From Thermoleophilia bacterium (GTDB lineage: Bacteria > Actinomycetota > Thermoleophilia > BMS3ABIN01), in the NCBI GenBank assembly GCA_014874175.1, contig JACWAD010000010.1, positions 1 through 40,796 of the forward strand: a stretch of DNA of 40,796 nucleotides. Reading direction: 5' to 3'. Under the pieces are notes generated by a model. That model did no database searches. It was not told the origin of the DNA and saw only the letters and a program-made list of their open reading frames with translations. Below are positions 31,379 through 40,100 of this stretch, in pieces; the first letter of the stretch is position 1, and each line of letters starts with the position of its first letter. A program made the translations under genes and the position numbers.

Positions 31379-32197
31379 TTAATAGTATGACAGACTGCCG
31401 TCCTTCTTGGCGCGTTGAACAGCGTAGCGGAAGATAATCAGGCTGATCGGCAGGGTGATTACTGAAAAGACAACCAAGGCAATGAGGTCATGACTGATGC
31501 CGGCAAAACCGGCGCCCTCCAACAGCGCCAGGCGGATTGCCCTCAGCGAGTAAGTAATCGGGAACAGGTAAGAGATCACCTGGAGCCAGCCTGGCAGGAT
31601 CGTAATCGGATAATAAACCCCGCCCAGCAGCGTCGAGGATGTGCTAAGCGCCCAGGCAATCGGGTCGCCCCGCTTGAAAATCATGATAAAACTGGCGGAG
31701 ATTATCCCCAGGCTGCTGAAGGCAATCACGGTAAGAAGAAGCGCCACCACCGCCGGAAGCACGTTGGCGCCGCTTAAATCAAGCCCGAAAAACAGCACTC
31801 CCAGGAGCAGGTAGACGCCGACCCTTAGCGAGGTGAAAGTGAAATTCCATTGGGATGATGAAAGAACTATATTGGATAGCCTTGTGGGAGTCACCAGCAT
31901 TGCCTCTAGCGTCCCCATCATCTGCTCAGCCCGGATGCTGGAGGAAAAGCTGCCCAGGCCCACGGAGAGGAAGTTGGAAAAGGCAATGCCGATCAGGACA
32001 AAGGAAAAGTAGCTGCCGCCATATTCCTTAAGCGCATTTCGTACATGGGGAGAATCCCCCAAGAGTTTGGCGACAAAATAAAACATCACCACCGAGAAGA
32101 AGATGCTGGCAAACTGGAACACAAATGAGAAGCGGTAGCTGACTTCGAGGAGGGCGTCCTTTTTCAGGAAGGCCATTGGTTTTCTGAGCGGAGCCAT
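31379..32197 (-). CDS. ABC-2 type exporter permease
   Basis: 272 residues with about six membrane helices, e.g. FVFQFASIFFSVVMFYFVAK near the start and ALVVFSVITLPISLIIFRYA near the end. The ABC-2 signature region is around AWALSTSSTLLGGVYYPITI, followed by LPGWLQVISYLFPITYSLRA. GGAGG lies 5 nt before the ATG, and the ATPase stop is directly adjacent. With the ATPase it forms an exporter of lipid, polysaccharide or drug type; the substrate is unknown. Confidence 0.88.
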   Translation of the reverse strand: MAPLRKPMAFLKKDALLEVSYRFSFVFQFASIFFSVVMFYFVAKLLGDSPHVRNALKEYGGSYFSFVLIGIAFSNFLSVGLGSFSSSIRAEQMMGTLEAMLVTPTRLSNIVLSSSQWNFTFTSLRVGVYLLLGVLFFGLDLSGANVLPAVVALLLTVIAFSSLGIISASFIMIFKRGDPIAWALSTSSTLLGGVYYPITILPGWLQVISYLFPITYSLRAIRLALLEGAGFAGISHDLIALVVFSVITLPISLIIFRYAVQRAKKDGSLSYY

Positions 32198-32983
32198 TTA
32201 AGCCTCCGCCCGCGACTGCTCAACCAGCCCCAGGAAAAAGTCAGACAGGGAGGCGTCGCCCGCCAGCTCTCGAACGCTCCCGCAGGCCTTCATCTCGCCG
32301 CCATACATAATCCCGATGCGGTCGCACACCTGCTCCGCCTCAGCCAGGTGATGGGTGGCGAGGATGACGGTTTTCCCTTGAGCTATCAGCTCATTCCTGA
32401 TAAAGCTGTGCAGTTTGTGAGCCGCCACCGGGTCCAGACCCTTGGTGGGCTCGTCCATGAAAAAGATGTCAGGATCCGCAAGCAGGCCACGCGCCAGGGC
32501 CATGCGCTGCTTCATCCCGGTCGAATACTGGTTGAAGCGGCGGTCGGCGGCTTCGGCCATGTCCACCTGCTCAAGCAGCATCGGGATGCGCTCGTTTGCC
32601 AGCTGCCGCGGCAGGCCGTAGAGGGCGGCAAAGAACTTGAGGTTTTGCCGGCCTGTGAGCCTCCAGTAAAAGCTGCGTTCCTCGCTGGAGACAAGCGCAA
32701 TTGAGGACTTCACCTTTCCCTGTTGCCTGACCAGGTCAAACCCGTTTACAGTGGCGCTGCCCTGGCTGGGCAACAGCAGCGTGCAAAGCATTTTAGTGAG
32801 AGTGGTCTTGCCCGCGCCGTTGGGGCCCAGCAGGCCAAAAATCGCGCCGCGCTCCACTTCCATGTTTACATTTGAGACGGCTGTGATAGTTTGTTTCTCA
32901 AAAAAATGGCGGAGCGAGGAAAACCCCCGCCGCTTGGCAAACTCTTTGGTCAGGTTGCTGGTTTGAAGGACAACATCGGCCAT
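32198..32983 (-). CDS. ABC transporter ATP-binding protein
   Basis: About 261 residues from ATG 32983. Walker A GPNGAGKTT, Q-loop LVSSEERSFYW, signature YSTGMKQRMALARGL (a YSxGM variant seen in export-type ATPases), Walker B IFFMDEPTKGLD and the switch ATHHL. It lies directly before the ABC-2 permease. The frame extends to 33025 across the divergent dusB start; 32983 is chosen because earlier residues are not conserved. No ribosome site is evident, so a near-leaderless transcript is possible. Confidence 0.92.
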   Translation of the reverse strand: MADVVLQTSNLTKEFAKRRGFSSLRHFFEKQTITAVSNVNMEVERGAIFGLLGPNGAGKTTLTKMLCTLLLPSQGSATVNGFDLVRQQGKVKSSIALVSSEERSFYWRLTGRQNLKFFAALYGLPRQLANERIPMLLEQVDMAEAADRRFNQYSTGMKQRMALARGLLADPDIFFMDEPTKGLDPVAAHKLHSFIRNELIAQGKTVILATHHLAEAEQVCDRIGIMYGGEMKACGSVRELAGDASLSDFFLGLVEQSRAEA

Positions 32984-32996
32984 TGGGCCATATTTT
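32967..32996 (+). promoter_or_regulatory. Possible leaderless promoter of dusB
   Basis: AGGACA (32967-32972) and TATTTT (32991-32996) are 18 nt apart. The ATG of dusB is at 33000, only 3 nt after the -10, and no Shine-Dalgarno is present, which would give a leaderless message. Weak by sequence alone. Confidence 0.3.
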
Positions 32997-32999
32997 AAC

Positions 33000-33971
33000 A
33001 TGACGGTTGGCGCCTCACATATCAATAAGCCCTTTTATATTGGCGGCGTGCGCCTGCCTAACAGGCTGGTGCAGGCGCCCATGGCCGGCGTCAGCGGCCG
33101 CGCCTTCCGCCTGCAGGCAAGGCGTCATGGCGCTGGCCTCACGTCAACCGAAATGGTAAGCAGCTACGGGGTCCATTACCGCAACACGCGCACGCTCGGC
33201 ATGCTGGCGCTTGGCGCCGCCGAGCGGCCGGTGGCAGTGCAGCTTTTTGGCAGTGACCCCGGCGTGATGGCCGCCGCCGCGGCCGTGGCCGAATCTGCCG
33301 GCGCCGATATCATTGATATCAACATGGGCTGCCCTGTGCGTAAAGTGATAAAAACCGGGGCCGGCGTGGCGCTGATGGAGGACGAAAGGCTGGCGGCCAG
33401 GATCGTGGCCGGCGTGGCCGCGGCAGTAAGCGCACCGGTAACCGCCAAGATAAGGTCCGGCGCCCGCAGCCGCATTACGGCGCTCTCGCTGGCGCCGCGG
33501 CTGGAAGAAGCGGGCGCCGCGGCAATTTGCATTCACCCCCGCCTGGGCGATGCCGGCAGCAAGGACCGGGCCGATCATTCTGTCACAAAAGAGATTGTTG
33601 ATATGGTTGGCATTCCCGTAATAGCAAGCGGGGACGTCCGCGCGCCTGCAAACGCCGCAGATCTGCTTAAAGCGGGATGCGCGGCGGTGATGGCGGCCCG
33701 GGCCGCCCTAGGCAACCCCTGGCTGTTTGCCGACCTGCTGGCTGAACGGCAGCCGCACCCGCGGCCGCCGGCTGAGGTGCTGGGAGAGATGCGCCTGTTT
33801 TACGCCGGCCTCGTGGATGAGGCCGGCCCCGAGCTGGCAGGCCGCGCCATGCGCAAATTTTACGGCTGGTACCTGAGGCCGTTCCGGCCGCCCGCCGCTC
33901 TGCGCGACGGACTCAGGCGGGCGGCGGATTTTGAGGAGGCAGCCGGACTGATCCGCTCGCTGTTGTTGTGA
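33000..33971 (+). CDS. dusB: tRNA-dihydrouridine synthase
   Basis: An FMN enzyme that reduces uridines in the tRNA D-loop with NADPH. 323 residues. TIM barrel with LVQAPMAGVSGRAFRL, QLFGSDPGVM, catalytic Cys111 in DINMGCPVRKV, HPRLGDAGSKDRAD (shorter than the usual HGRTR block) and IPVIASGDV. The C-terminal recognition helices are present. It is DusB-like by overall order. It is divergent from the ABC ATPase (17 nt apart) and convergent with polX. Confidence 0.93.
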   Translation: MTVGASHINKPFYIGGVRLPNRLVQAPMAGVSGRAFRLQARRHGAGLTSTEMVSSYGVHYRNTRTLGMLALGAAERPVAVQLFGSDPGVMAAAAAVAESAGADIIDINMGCPVRKVIKTGAGVALMEDERLAARIVAGVAAAVSAPVTAKIRSGARSRITALSLAPRLEEAGAAAICIHPRLGDAGSKDRADHSVTKEIVDMVGIPVIASGDVRAPANAADLLKAGCAAVMAARAALGNPWLFADLLAERQPHPRPPAEVLGEMRLFYAGLVDEAGPELAGRAMRKFYGWYLRPFRPPAALRDGLRRAADFEEAAGLIRSLLL

Positions 33972-33977
33972 CAGAGG

Positions 33978-34010
33978 CAGGGCGCAGCGTGCTCCGCACG
34001 CTGCGCCCTG
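33978..34010. repeat. Perfect palindrome E (15-bp arms, TCC loop)
   Basis: CAGGGCGCAGCGTGC and its exact complement flank TCC. It is placed in the 55-nt gap between the convergent dusB and polX genes, where it could serve as a two-way 3'-end structure, although no T-run adjoins it. Its AGCGTGC/GCACGCT core matches palindrome B. Confidence 0.85.
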
Positions 34011-34026
34011 CTGCGCCGAAGTTGTT

Positions 34027-35757
34027 TCAAGCCGGCTCTTTGGGCCTGCCCAGCAGCTTTTTCATCTGCGCCAGCGTCATCGTGTTCAGCACCGTGGCCG
34101 GCTTGATCCAGCCGCGGCGGGCGGTAGCGACGCCGTATTTTAAATCCAGCCCCTCGGGACCGTGGGCGTCGCTGTTTATCACCAGCCTGACGCCGGCATC
34201 CTGGGCGGCCCGCGCATTCCTGTCGCCCAGGTCAAGGCGCTGGTAATGCGAGTTGATCTCCAGGGCGGTGCCGGTGGCCGCCGCCATGTCAATAATCATT
34301 TTTACGTCAACGTCGTAGGCGTCGCGGCGGTTGATGATGCGGCCGGTGGGATGGCCAATGGCGCGCACGTAGGGGTTCTCCATGGCCGCCTGCATCCGCG
34401 TCATGATCCGGGCGCGGCTCTGGCCGAAACCGGAATGTATGGAAACGGTAACAAAATCAAGCAGCTTCAGGTACTTGTCCGCCAGGTCCAGGCTGGCGTC
34501 GGCTTTGACATCGCACTCGCAGCTTGTGAATATGTGAAATCCTTTCAGCTTCCGGTTAAGAGCCGCCACTTCTTGCAGCTGTTTTTCCAGCTTCGCCGGC
34601 GTCAGTCCCTGGACCATGCCCAGCGACTGGGTATGGTCGGAGATGGCCATGTAACTGTAGCCCATCTGTCTGGCCGCCAGAGCCATCTCCCGGATGCTGG
34701 CCCGGCCATCGCTCCAGTCGGAGTGCACGTGCATGTCTCCCTTGATGTCGCCGGGACCGATCAGGCGAGGCAGCCGGTGATCCGCCGCAGCCTCGATCTC
34801 GCCGTTGTTCTCGCGCAGCTCCGGCTCGATATAGTCCAGGCCCAGCAGCCGGTAGACTTCTTCTTCAGTGGCGCATTTATGGATTCTGCCGCTGCCTGAT
34901 TCCTCGACCCCGTACTCGCTCACTTTCAGGCTTCTTGAGATGGCCAGCTCCCGCAGGGCCACGTTGTGGTCCCTGGAGCCGGTAAAATGCTGCAGCAGGT
35001 TCCCGTAAAGGTCATGAGGGACGACGCGCAGGTCAATCTGGAGACCAGTGTGGGTGCGTATCGAGCACTTGGTGGGTCCCATGCCGATTACCTCGTCAAC
35101 CATGGCCAGCCGGCTGAATGCCCAGGTAAGCGCCTCCGGCCTGGATGCGGTGGCGATGATGTCCACATCCTTGACGGTCTCTTTCATCCGCCGGACGCTG
35201 CCGGCGCAGGTGACGTTGCGCGCCTCCTTCAGCTTTTTCAGCCCGGCGGCGGCGGCTTCGGCGATAGGGAGCGCTTCTCCTAAAAGCACGCGCGTCCCGC
35301 GCGCCTTCAGGCGGGCGATGGCCTTGAGGATGTTCTCCTGCGCCTTGGGTCCCAGGCCAGGCAGGGCAGCAATGCGCCCCGCCGTGGCGGCCGCCTCCAT
35401 GTCTTCCAGGGAGGCGACGCCCAGTTCCTCCCAGACCTTGCGCGCGGTTTTGGGGCCGATTCCCTGAACTTTCTGTATCTTCACGAGGTCGGAGGGATAG
35501 CGGCGCCTGTAATCTTCCAGCTCCGCTAGCCTGCCTGTCTCAAGCAGCTCGGTGATCTTGGCGGCGATCTTCTCACCGATATCGGGCAGGCTTGTCAGCT
35601 CCCCCCCGGAGGCCAGCTCCTTCAGGGAGACATTGGTTTCGGCAACGCGGCGGGCGGCTTTCTGCACGGCGATGGTCTTGTACTTGTTCTCGCCGTCAAG
35701 GTCCATCATGTCGGCAAGCATATCAAGGGATGCAGCGATCTGGAGATTGGACAGCAT
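34027..35757 (-). CDS. polX: DNA polymerase X family protein (PolX with PHP domain)
   Basis: 576 residues. The N-terminal helix-hairpin 8-kDa domain (about 1-90) is followed by HhH motifs (VQGIGPKTARKVW, LPGLGPKAQENI). The nucleotidyltransferase palm has GSVRRMKETVKDVDIIATA (metal Asp pair) and LQIDLRVV. The C-terminal PHP domain (about 338-576; DMHVHSDWSDG, ISDHTQS, EINSHYQRLD) has the His/Asp clusters of a 3'-5' exonuclease/phosphoesterase. It works in base-excision repair and gap filling. It begins 1 nt after the glycosyltransferase stop. Confidence 0.95.
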   Translation of the reverse strand: MLSNLQIAASLDMLADMMDLDGENKYKTIAVQKAARRVAETNVSLKELASGGELTSLPDIGEKIAAKITELLETGRLAELEDYRRRYPSDLVKIQKVQGIGPKTARKVWEELGVASLEDMEAAATAGRIAALPGLGPKAQENILKAIARLKARGTRVLLGEALPIAEAAAAGLKKLKEARNVTCAGSVRRMKETVKDVDIIATASRPEALTWAFSRLAMVDEVIGMGPTKCSIRTHTGLQIDLRVVPHDLYGNLLQHFTGSRDHNVALRELAISRSLKVSEYGVEESGSGRIHKCATEEEVYRLLGLDYIEPELRENNGEIEAAADHRLPRLIGPGDIKGDMHVHSDWSDGRASIREMALAARQMGYSYMAISDHTQSLGMVQGLTPAKLEKQLQEVAALNRKLKGFHIFTSCECDVKADASLDLADKYLKLLDFVTVSIHSGFGQSRARIMTRMQAAMENPYVRAIGHPTGRIINRRDAYDVDVKMIIDMAAATGTALEINSHYQRLDLGDRNARAAQDAGVRLVINSDAHGPEGLDLKYGVATARRGWIKPATVLNTMTLAQMKKLLGRPKEPA

Positions 35758-35758
35758 G

Positions 35759-36859
35759 TCAAACTATCTGTTTATAAATTTCCCTCGTTTTTGCCGCAGC
35801 TTTCTCCCAGCTGAACTTTTTTGCCCGGGCAAGCCCTTTATCGATCAGCTCCTGCCGCAGCGAGCCGGAGCCGAGCACCGTCTCAAGCGCGGCCGCCATG
35901 TCCGCGGCGCTGGACGGATCGACAAGTATGGCGGCGTCTCCGGCAACCTCGGGGATGGAAGCCGAGTTTGAAGTCACAACCGGCGTTCCGCACGCCATGG
36001 CTTCCAGGGGCGGCAGCCCGAAACCTTCATAAAAAGAAGGAAACAGCAGCGCCTCGGCCATGCTGTAAATGGCCGGCATGTCAAAGTCATTGACGTATCC
36101 GGCAAAGATTACCCCTTCCAGGTCCAGACCGGCGAACGCCCTGCCGGGCGGCAGGCGGCAGTAATCGACGCCGGTGACAACCAGGCTCACTTCAGGCATT
36201 GTTCGCCTCAGGGAAGCATAAGCCTGAATAGCCGTGTGAATGTTTTTGCGCGGCTCCGTGGAGCCGACAGCAAGGATGAACCTGGCCGGCAGGCCGTAAC
36301 GTTCGCCGGCGCGTTTCAGTTCCTTCTCGTCCGGCACCTGGCGGAATATCTCCGGGACGCCGTTAAAGACGACGCTGATCTTGTTTTCACTGATGCCGCT
36401 CCAGTCAATGATGTCCCGCCGCGAGAAATCGGAGACCGTAATCACATGGTCCACCCCGCGCACGCGGGCCTTCAGGCGCCGCTCATAGAGCGCCGCCCTG
36501 CTGCGGCTGTAATAATCAGATGCCAGCCGCACGAGGATAATGTCATGCAGGGTCATCACCGAGGGACAGGCCAGCTTGGCCGGGCTGGGGAGTCCCATGT
36601 CGCGGGGCGAATGGTAAATGTCGATCTTGCGGTTGGCAAGCTCGTGCGGCAGCCGATACTCCTTGTAGAGGTAGTTTGCTATCCGCTCGGCGTAAGAAAT
36701 GTCGTGGTAGGATCCTCCCGCCATCCGCTGGTTCCGCGCAAACAGTATCACCTGGTCGTCAGTCCCGAGGCGCCTGAGATGCCTTACCAGCTCATGGGTG
36801 TACGCAGAGGTGCCGGTGCGGTGGAATAAAAGAGGCAATCCCTCGATACCAATTTTCAT
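35759..36859 (-). CDS. GT4-family glycosyltransferase
   Basis: 366 residues of the GT-B fold. N-terminal MKIGIEGLPLLFHRTGTSAY (the GxG-type acceptor loop), the donor-binding half with ILAVGSTEPRKNIHTAIQAY and the EX7E block PSFYEGFGLPPLEAMACGTP. It is a retaining enzyme that uses a nucleotide sugar; it resembles mannosyl- or rhamnosyl-type transferases in wall or polysaccharide synthesis, and the substrate is unknown. No ribosome site is seen before the ATG at 36859. It is immediately upstream of polX. Confidence 0.9.
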   Translation of the reverse strand: MKIGIEGLPLLFHRTGTSAYTHELVRHLRRLGTDDQVILFARNQRMAGGSYHDISYAERIANYLYKEYRLPHELANRKIDIYHSPRDMGLPSPAKLACPSVMTLHDIILVRLASDYYSRSRAALYERRLKARVRGVDHVITVSDFSRRDIIDWSGISENKISVVFNGVPEIFRQVPDEKELKRAGERYGLPARFILAVGSTEPRKNIHTAIQAYASLRRTMPEVSLVVTGVDYCRLPPGRAFAGLDLEGVIFAGYVNDFDMPAIYSMAEALLFPSFYEGFGLPPLEAMACGTPVVTSNSASIPEVAGDAAILVDPSSAADMAAALETVLGSGSLRQELIDKGLARAKKFSWEKAAAKTREIYKQIV

Positions 36860-36866
36860 GGCTAAG

Positions 36867-36930
36867 AATCTATCTCAAAAGGTTGTTCATTGGGAAGGTT
36901 GTCCATCGCGAAGTCTATCCTAAAAGGTTA
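36867..36930. repeat. Imperfect direct repeat between glycosyltransferase and wall protein
   Basis: AATCTATCTCAAAAGGTTG (36867) and AGTCTATCCTAAAAGGTTA (36912) match at 15 of 19 positions; the bases between also repeat (AAGGTTGTTCATTG / AAGGTTGTCCATCG). A second pair (AAATTT...GCCCTTGCG) occurs near 36993 and 37045. The rest of 36860-37100 shows no gene or terminator. Confidence 0.45.
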
Positions 36931-37100
36931 GCGGGGGCGAAGATTAGGCAAATTGGGCAATTTGGAGGAATTGTCTCCCGGACGGTTAAATTGAAATTTG
37001 CCTGCCCTTGCGAGGAGCTCGTAATTCCCCGGATTTAACTGAAAATTTACAGCTCCGCCCTTGCGGCCCAATCTGGACGGGCATAGAGTGTGAGAAGGCC

Positions 37101-40100
37101 TTGAGAAGCGTGTTCGACATTACTAGGAGGGGCAAAAGAAAGTACTACCTGCTGGCCGGCGCAACTCTGGCCGCTGCCCTGGTGGCTGCCTTCGTTTACC
37201 CCGGCTGGCGCGACTCCGGACCGCCGCCGAAAACCATTGGCGCCGATTTGGTTAAAACCGGGGCCGAGCTGGGGCAAAGCGGGAGTATGCAGGGCACCAG
37301 AGTCGGGGCGGGCGAGACCGGCAAGGACGTGCTGACGCTGGCTGCTGCGCGCGGCCAGGGCATTTACACTTCCGGCAAGTTCCAGGCCGGTTATCCCTTT
37401 AACGCGCTCGGCCTGCACTGGATGGCGCAAGTGCCGGCCGGGGCAGACATCAAGGCAGAGGTCCGCTTCAGCCAGGATGGCTCCAATTGGGGGAAGTGGC
37501 AGCAGGTAAGCATCGATGATGATGTCCCCGACTTCGTTGTTAAAACCAGGTCTGCCGGGGAGACAATCGGCGAGCTCGTGTTCGCCGACAGGGCGCGTTT
37601 TTTCCAGTACCGCCTCACCCTGACCGGCAATGCCGCCGGACAGGTTCCCCAGGTAAGCAGGTTCACCGCCAGCTACATTGACGCCAAGGGTTATCACCAG
37701 TCGCCGCTGTCAATCTCGGCCATTACCAGGCGGGTAGGCTGGATGCTAAACCCGCCCCAGGCGAGCGCCGAGCCAGGGGTCATCTCCCGGGCCCAGTGGG
37801 GCGCCGATGAATCGCTGATGACCTGGACTCCCGAGTACGCCACCCCGCAGAAGATAATTGTCCACCATACTGTGACCCAGAACTGGGACTCCGACCCGGC
37901 TGCCACCATCCGCTCAATTTATTACTACCACGCCGTCAGCCTCGGCTGGGGTGATATTGGCTACAATTACCTGATCGATCCATACGGCAATGTTTACGAG
38001 GGGCGCGCCGGCGGCGCCAGCGCGCCCCCGGGCCAGTCCGTCATCGGCGGCCACGTCTACGGTTGGAACTCAGGCTCGATCGGGATTGCCGCCCTGGGTG
38101 ATTATGATTCGACCGATATCACCCCGGCCATGTACAACGCCTTTGTCTGGCTGATCACGCAAAAGGCAAACCAGTTTTGCATTAATCCCGAGGGCTCCGA
38201 TTACTTTGTTCATTATGACCCATTTAACAACTATGCTCCCGTGGGCAGCAGTCCGCCGAATATCATCGGTCACCGCGACGCCTATCCAACCGATTGCCCC
38301 GGAGACATGCTGTATGCGCATATACCCGGCTTTCGCGCCGACGCCAGCCGCAACTACCGGCCCACCATCAGGATAGTCGATCAGACGCCGACCGTCACAA
38401 CCAGCAACAGCCGCCCGCTCCTTTACGCCGACTTTTTTGGCTGCTCGATCGCAAATCCCGCGTCCATCAGCATGACTCTGGACGGAGCCGACGTCACGGC
38501 CGGCTCAACCAGGACCACCACCTACGCCAGCTACCGGCCGCCGGCGCCGCTTGCCGCCGGGACGCACACTGTCTCCATGACTGCGTCGGATTACGTCGGC
38601 CACACCAAGACGGTGAGCTGGCCCTTTACCGTCGCCTCCCCCGGCTACAACCCGCGCGACTATCTCTGGAGCTGGTACGACTCGGTCAGCTCCAAGAACT
38701 GGGTGCTGATGGCAAACCCGGCCTCGTCCGGCGCCGGCACGCTTTTCTTCGACCTTTACATTGGCGGCAGGTACATGGGCCTCTCCGGCTTTGGCCCGCT
38801 GGGCGCAAGCCCCGGCTTTCCCGGCTCCCTGATGGCGGCAAGCGGCGCAACGCTAACGCCTCATTACTCAGGCGTTATGGGAGGCCCGGTAGACGCCGCC
38901 TCTGTAACCGGCGGGCCGGCAATTGTCTCCCAGAGAGTGCTCTGGGGGCAAAACTCCTTTGAGGAGGTGCCCGGCAGTGACTACTTAAGCCTCTCCAGTG
39001 ACTATTACTGGACCTGGTACGATCAGCAGAGCCCCGGATTTACCAACTGGGTGCTTGTCTCTGATCCAAACTCCTATCCTGTTTACTACCAGGTCCTATT
39101 GAAGGGTAAGCTTCTGGCAAGCGGCAGCGTTGGCCCCGGAGGAAGCGCCACCCCCACCTTCCCAGGAAAGATGGGCGGCCCCCTGGAGGCAAGGGCCTGC
39201 CAGTCACCCTTTAACCCCGACGGCAGCTGCTCCCAGCCGGCCAAGGTGATTGCCTCCCAGCGGGTGCTTTCAGGCGGCGGCTCTGCCTTTAACGAGGTGC
39301 CCGGCATCCCCGCCTCCCAGCTTTCGGACCACTACCTTTGGACCTGGTACGACATGCAGTCGCCCGGGGCCCAGGACTGGGTGCTGGTAAATAACGTAAA
39401 TAGTTTTCCGGTTTATTACGAGCTCAGGATTGCCGGCCAACTCATAAACAGCGGCACCGTCGCCCCCGGCGCCAGCACCACCCCCACCTTCCCCGGCAAG
39501 ATGGGCGGGCCGGTGGAGCTGCAGGCCTGGACCGCGGCGCAGCCGCGCACGCCGGCCAAGGTGATGGCATCGCAGCGCACCCTCTGGGGTCCATCGTTTG
39601 AGGAAGTGCCCGGCTACCCGGCGGCGAGCCTTAACTCTGCCTATGTTTGGACCTGGTACGATCAGCTCAGCGCCGGCGCCACCAACTGGGTGCTTGTCTC
39701 CAACCCCAACCCCTGCCCGGTTTATTACGAGCTGAGGATCAGGGGCCAGCTGGTGAGCAATGGCACAATCATGCCCGGCCGCAACGTTACCCCGACTTTC
39801 CCGGGCAAGATGGGCGGACCCGTGGAGCTGCAGGCCTGGACAGATTCCGGCAAGAGCGCCGTGGCCAACGTGATGGCGTCCCAGCGCGTCCTTTGGAACG
39901 GCTACTTTAACGAGGTGGCCGGTAGCGTCTTTAACAAGAACCCGGGGACGTCATGCAGAGCCCCGGCCACAACCGTCACTTCCAGCGCCGCCTTTGAGGT
40001 CAGGGAAAGCAACGGCAACCCGCTCACAACTCTGGCCGCCGGGCAGACGGCGGCGGTCTCGTACAGCAACGGGGCCTACCAGGTGACGACCAGCACCGGC

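Noticed and set aside
38294-38962. Plus-strand frame of 222 codons inside the wall-protein region
   Set aside because: It is in another frame than the continuous amidase-repeat-SpoIID frame, and the product is a low-complexity Arg/Leu/Pro sequence.
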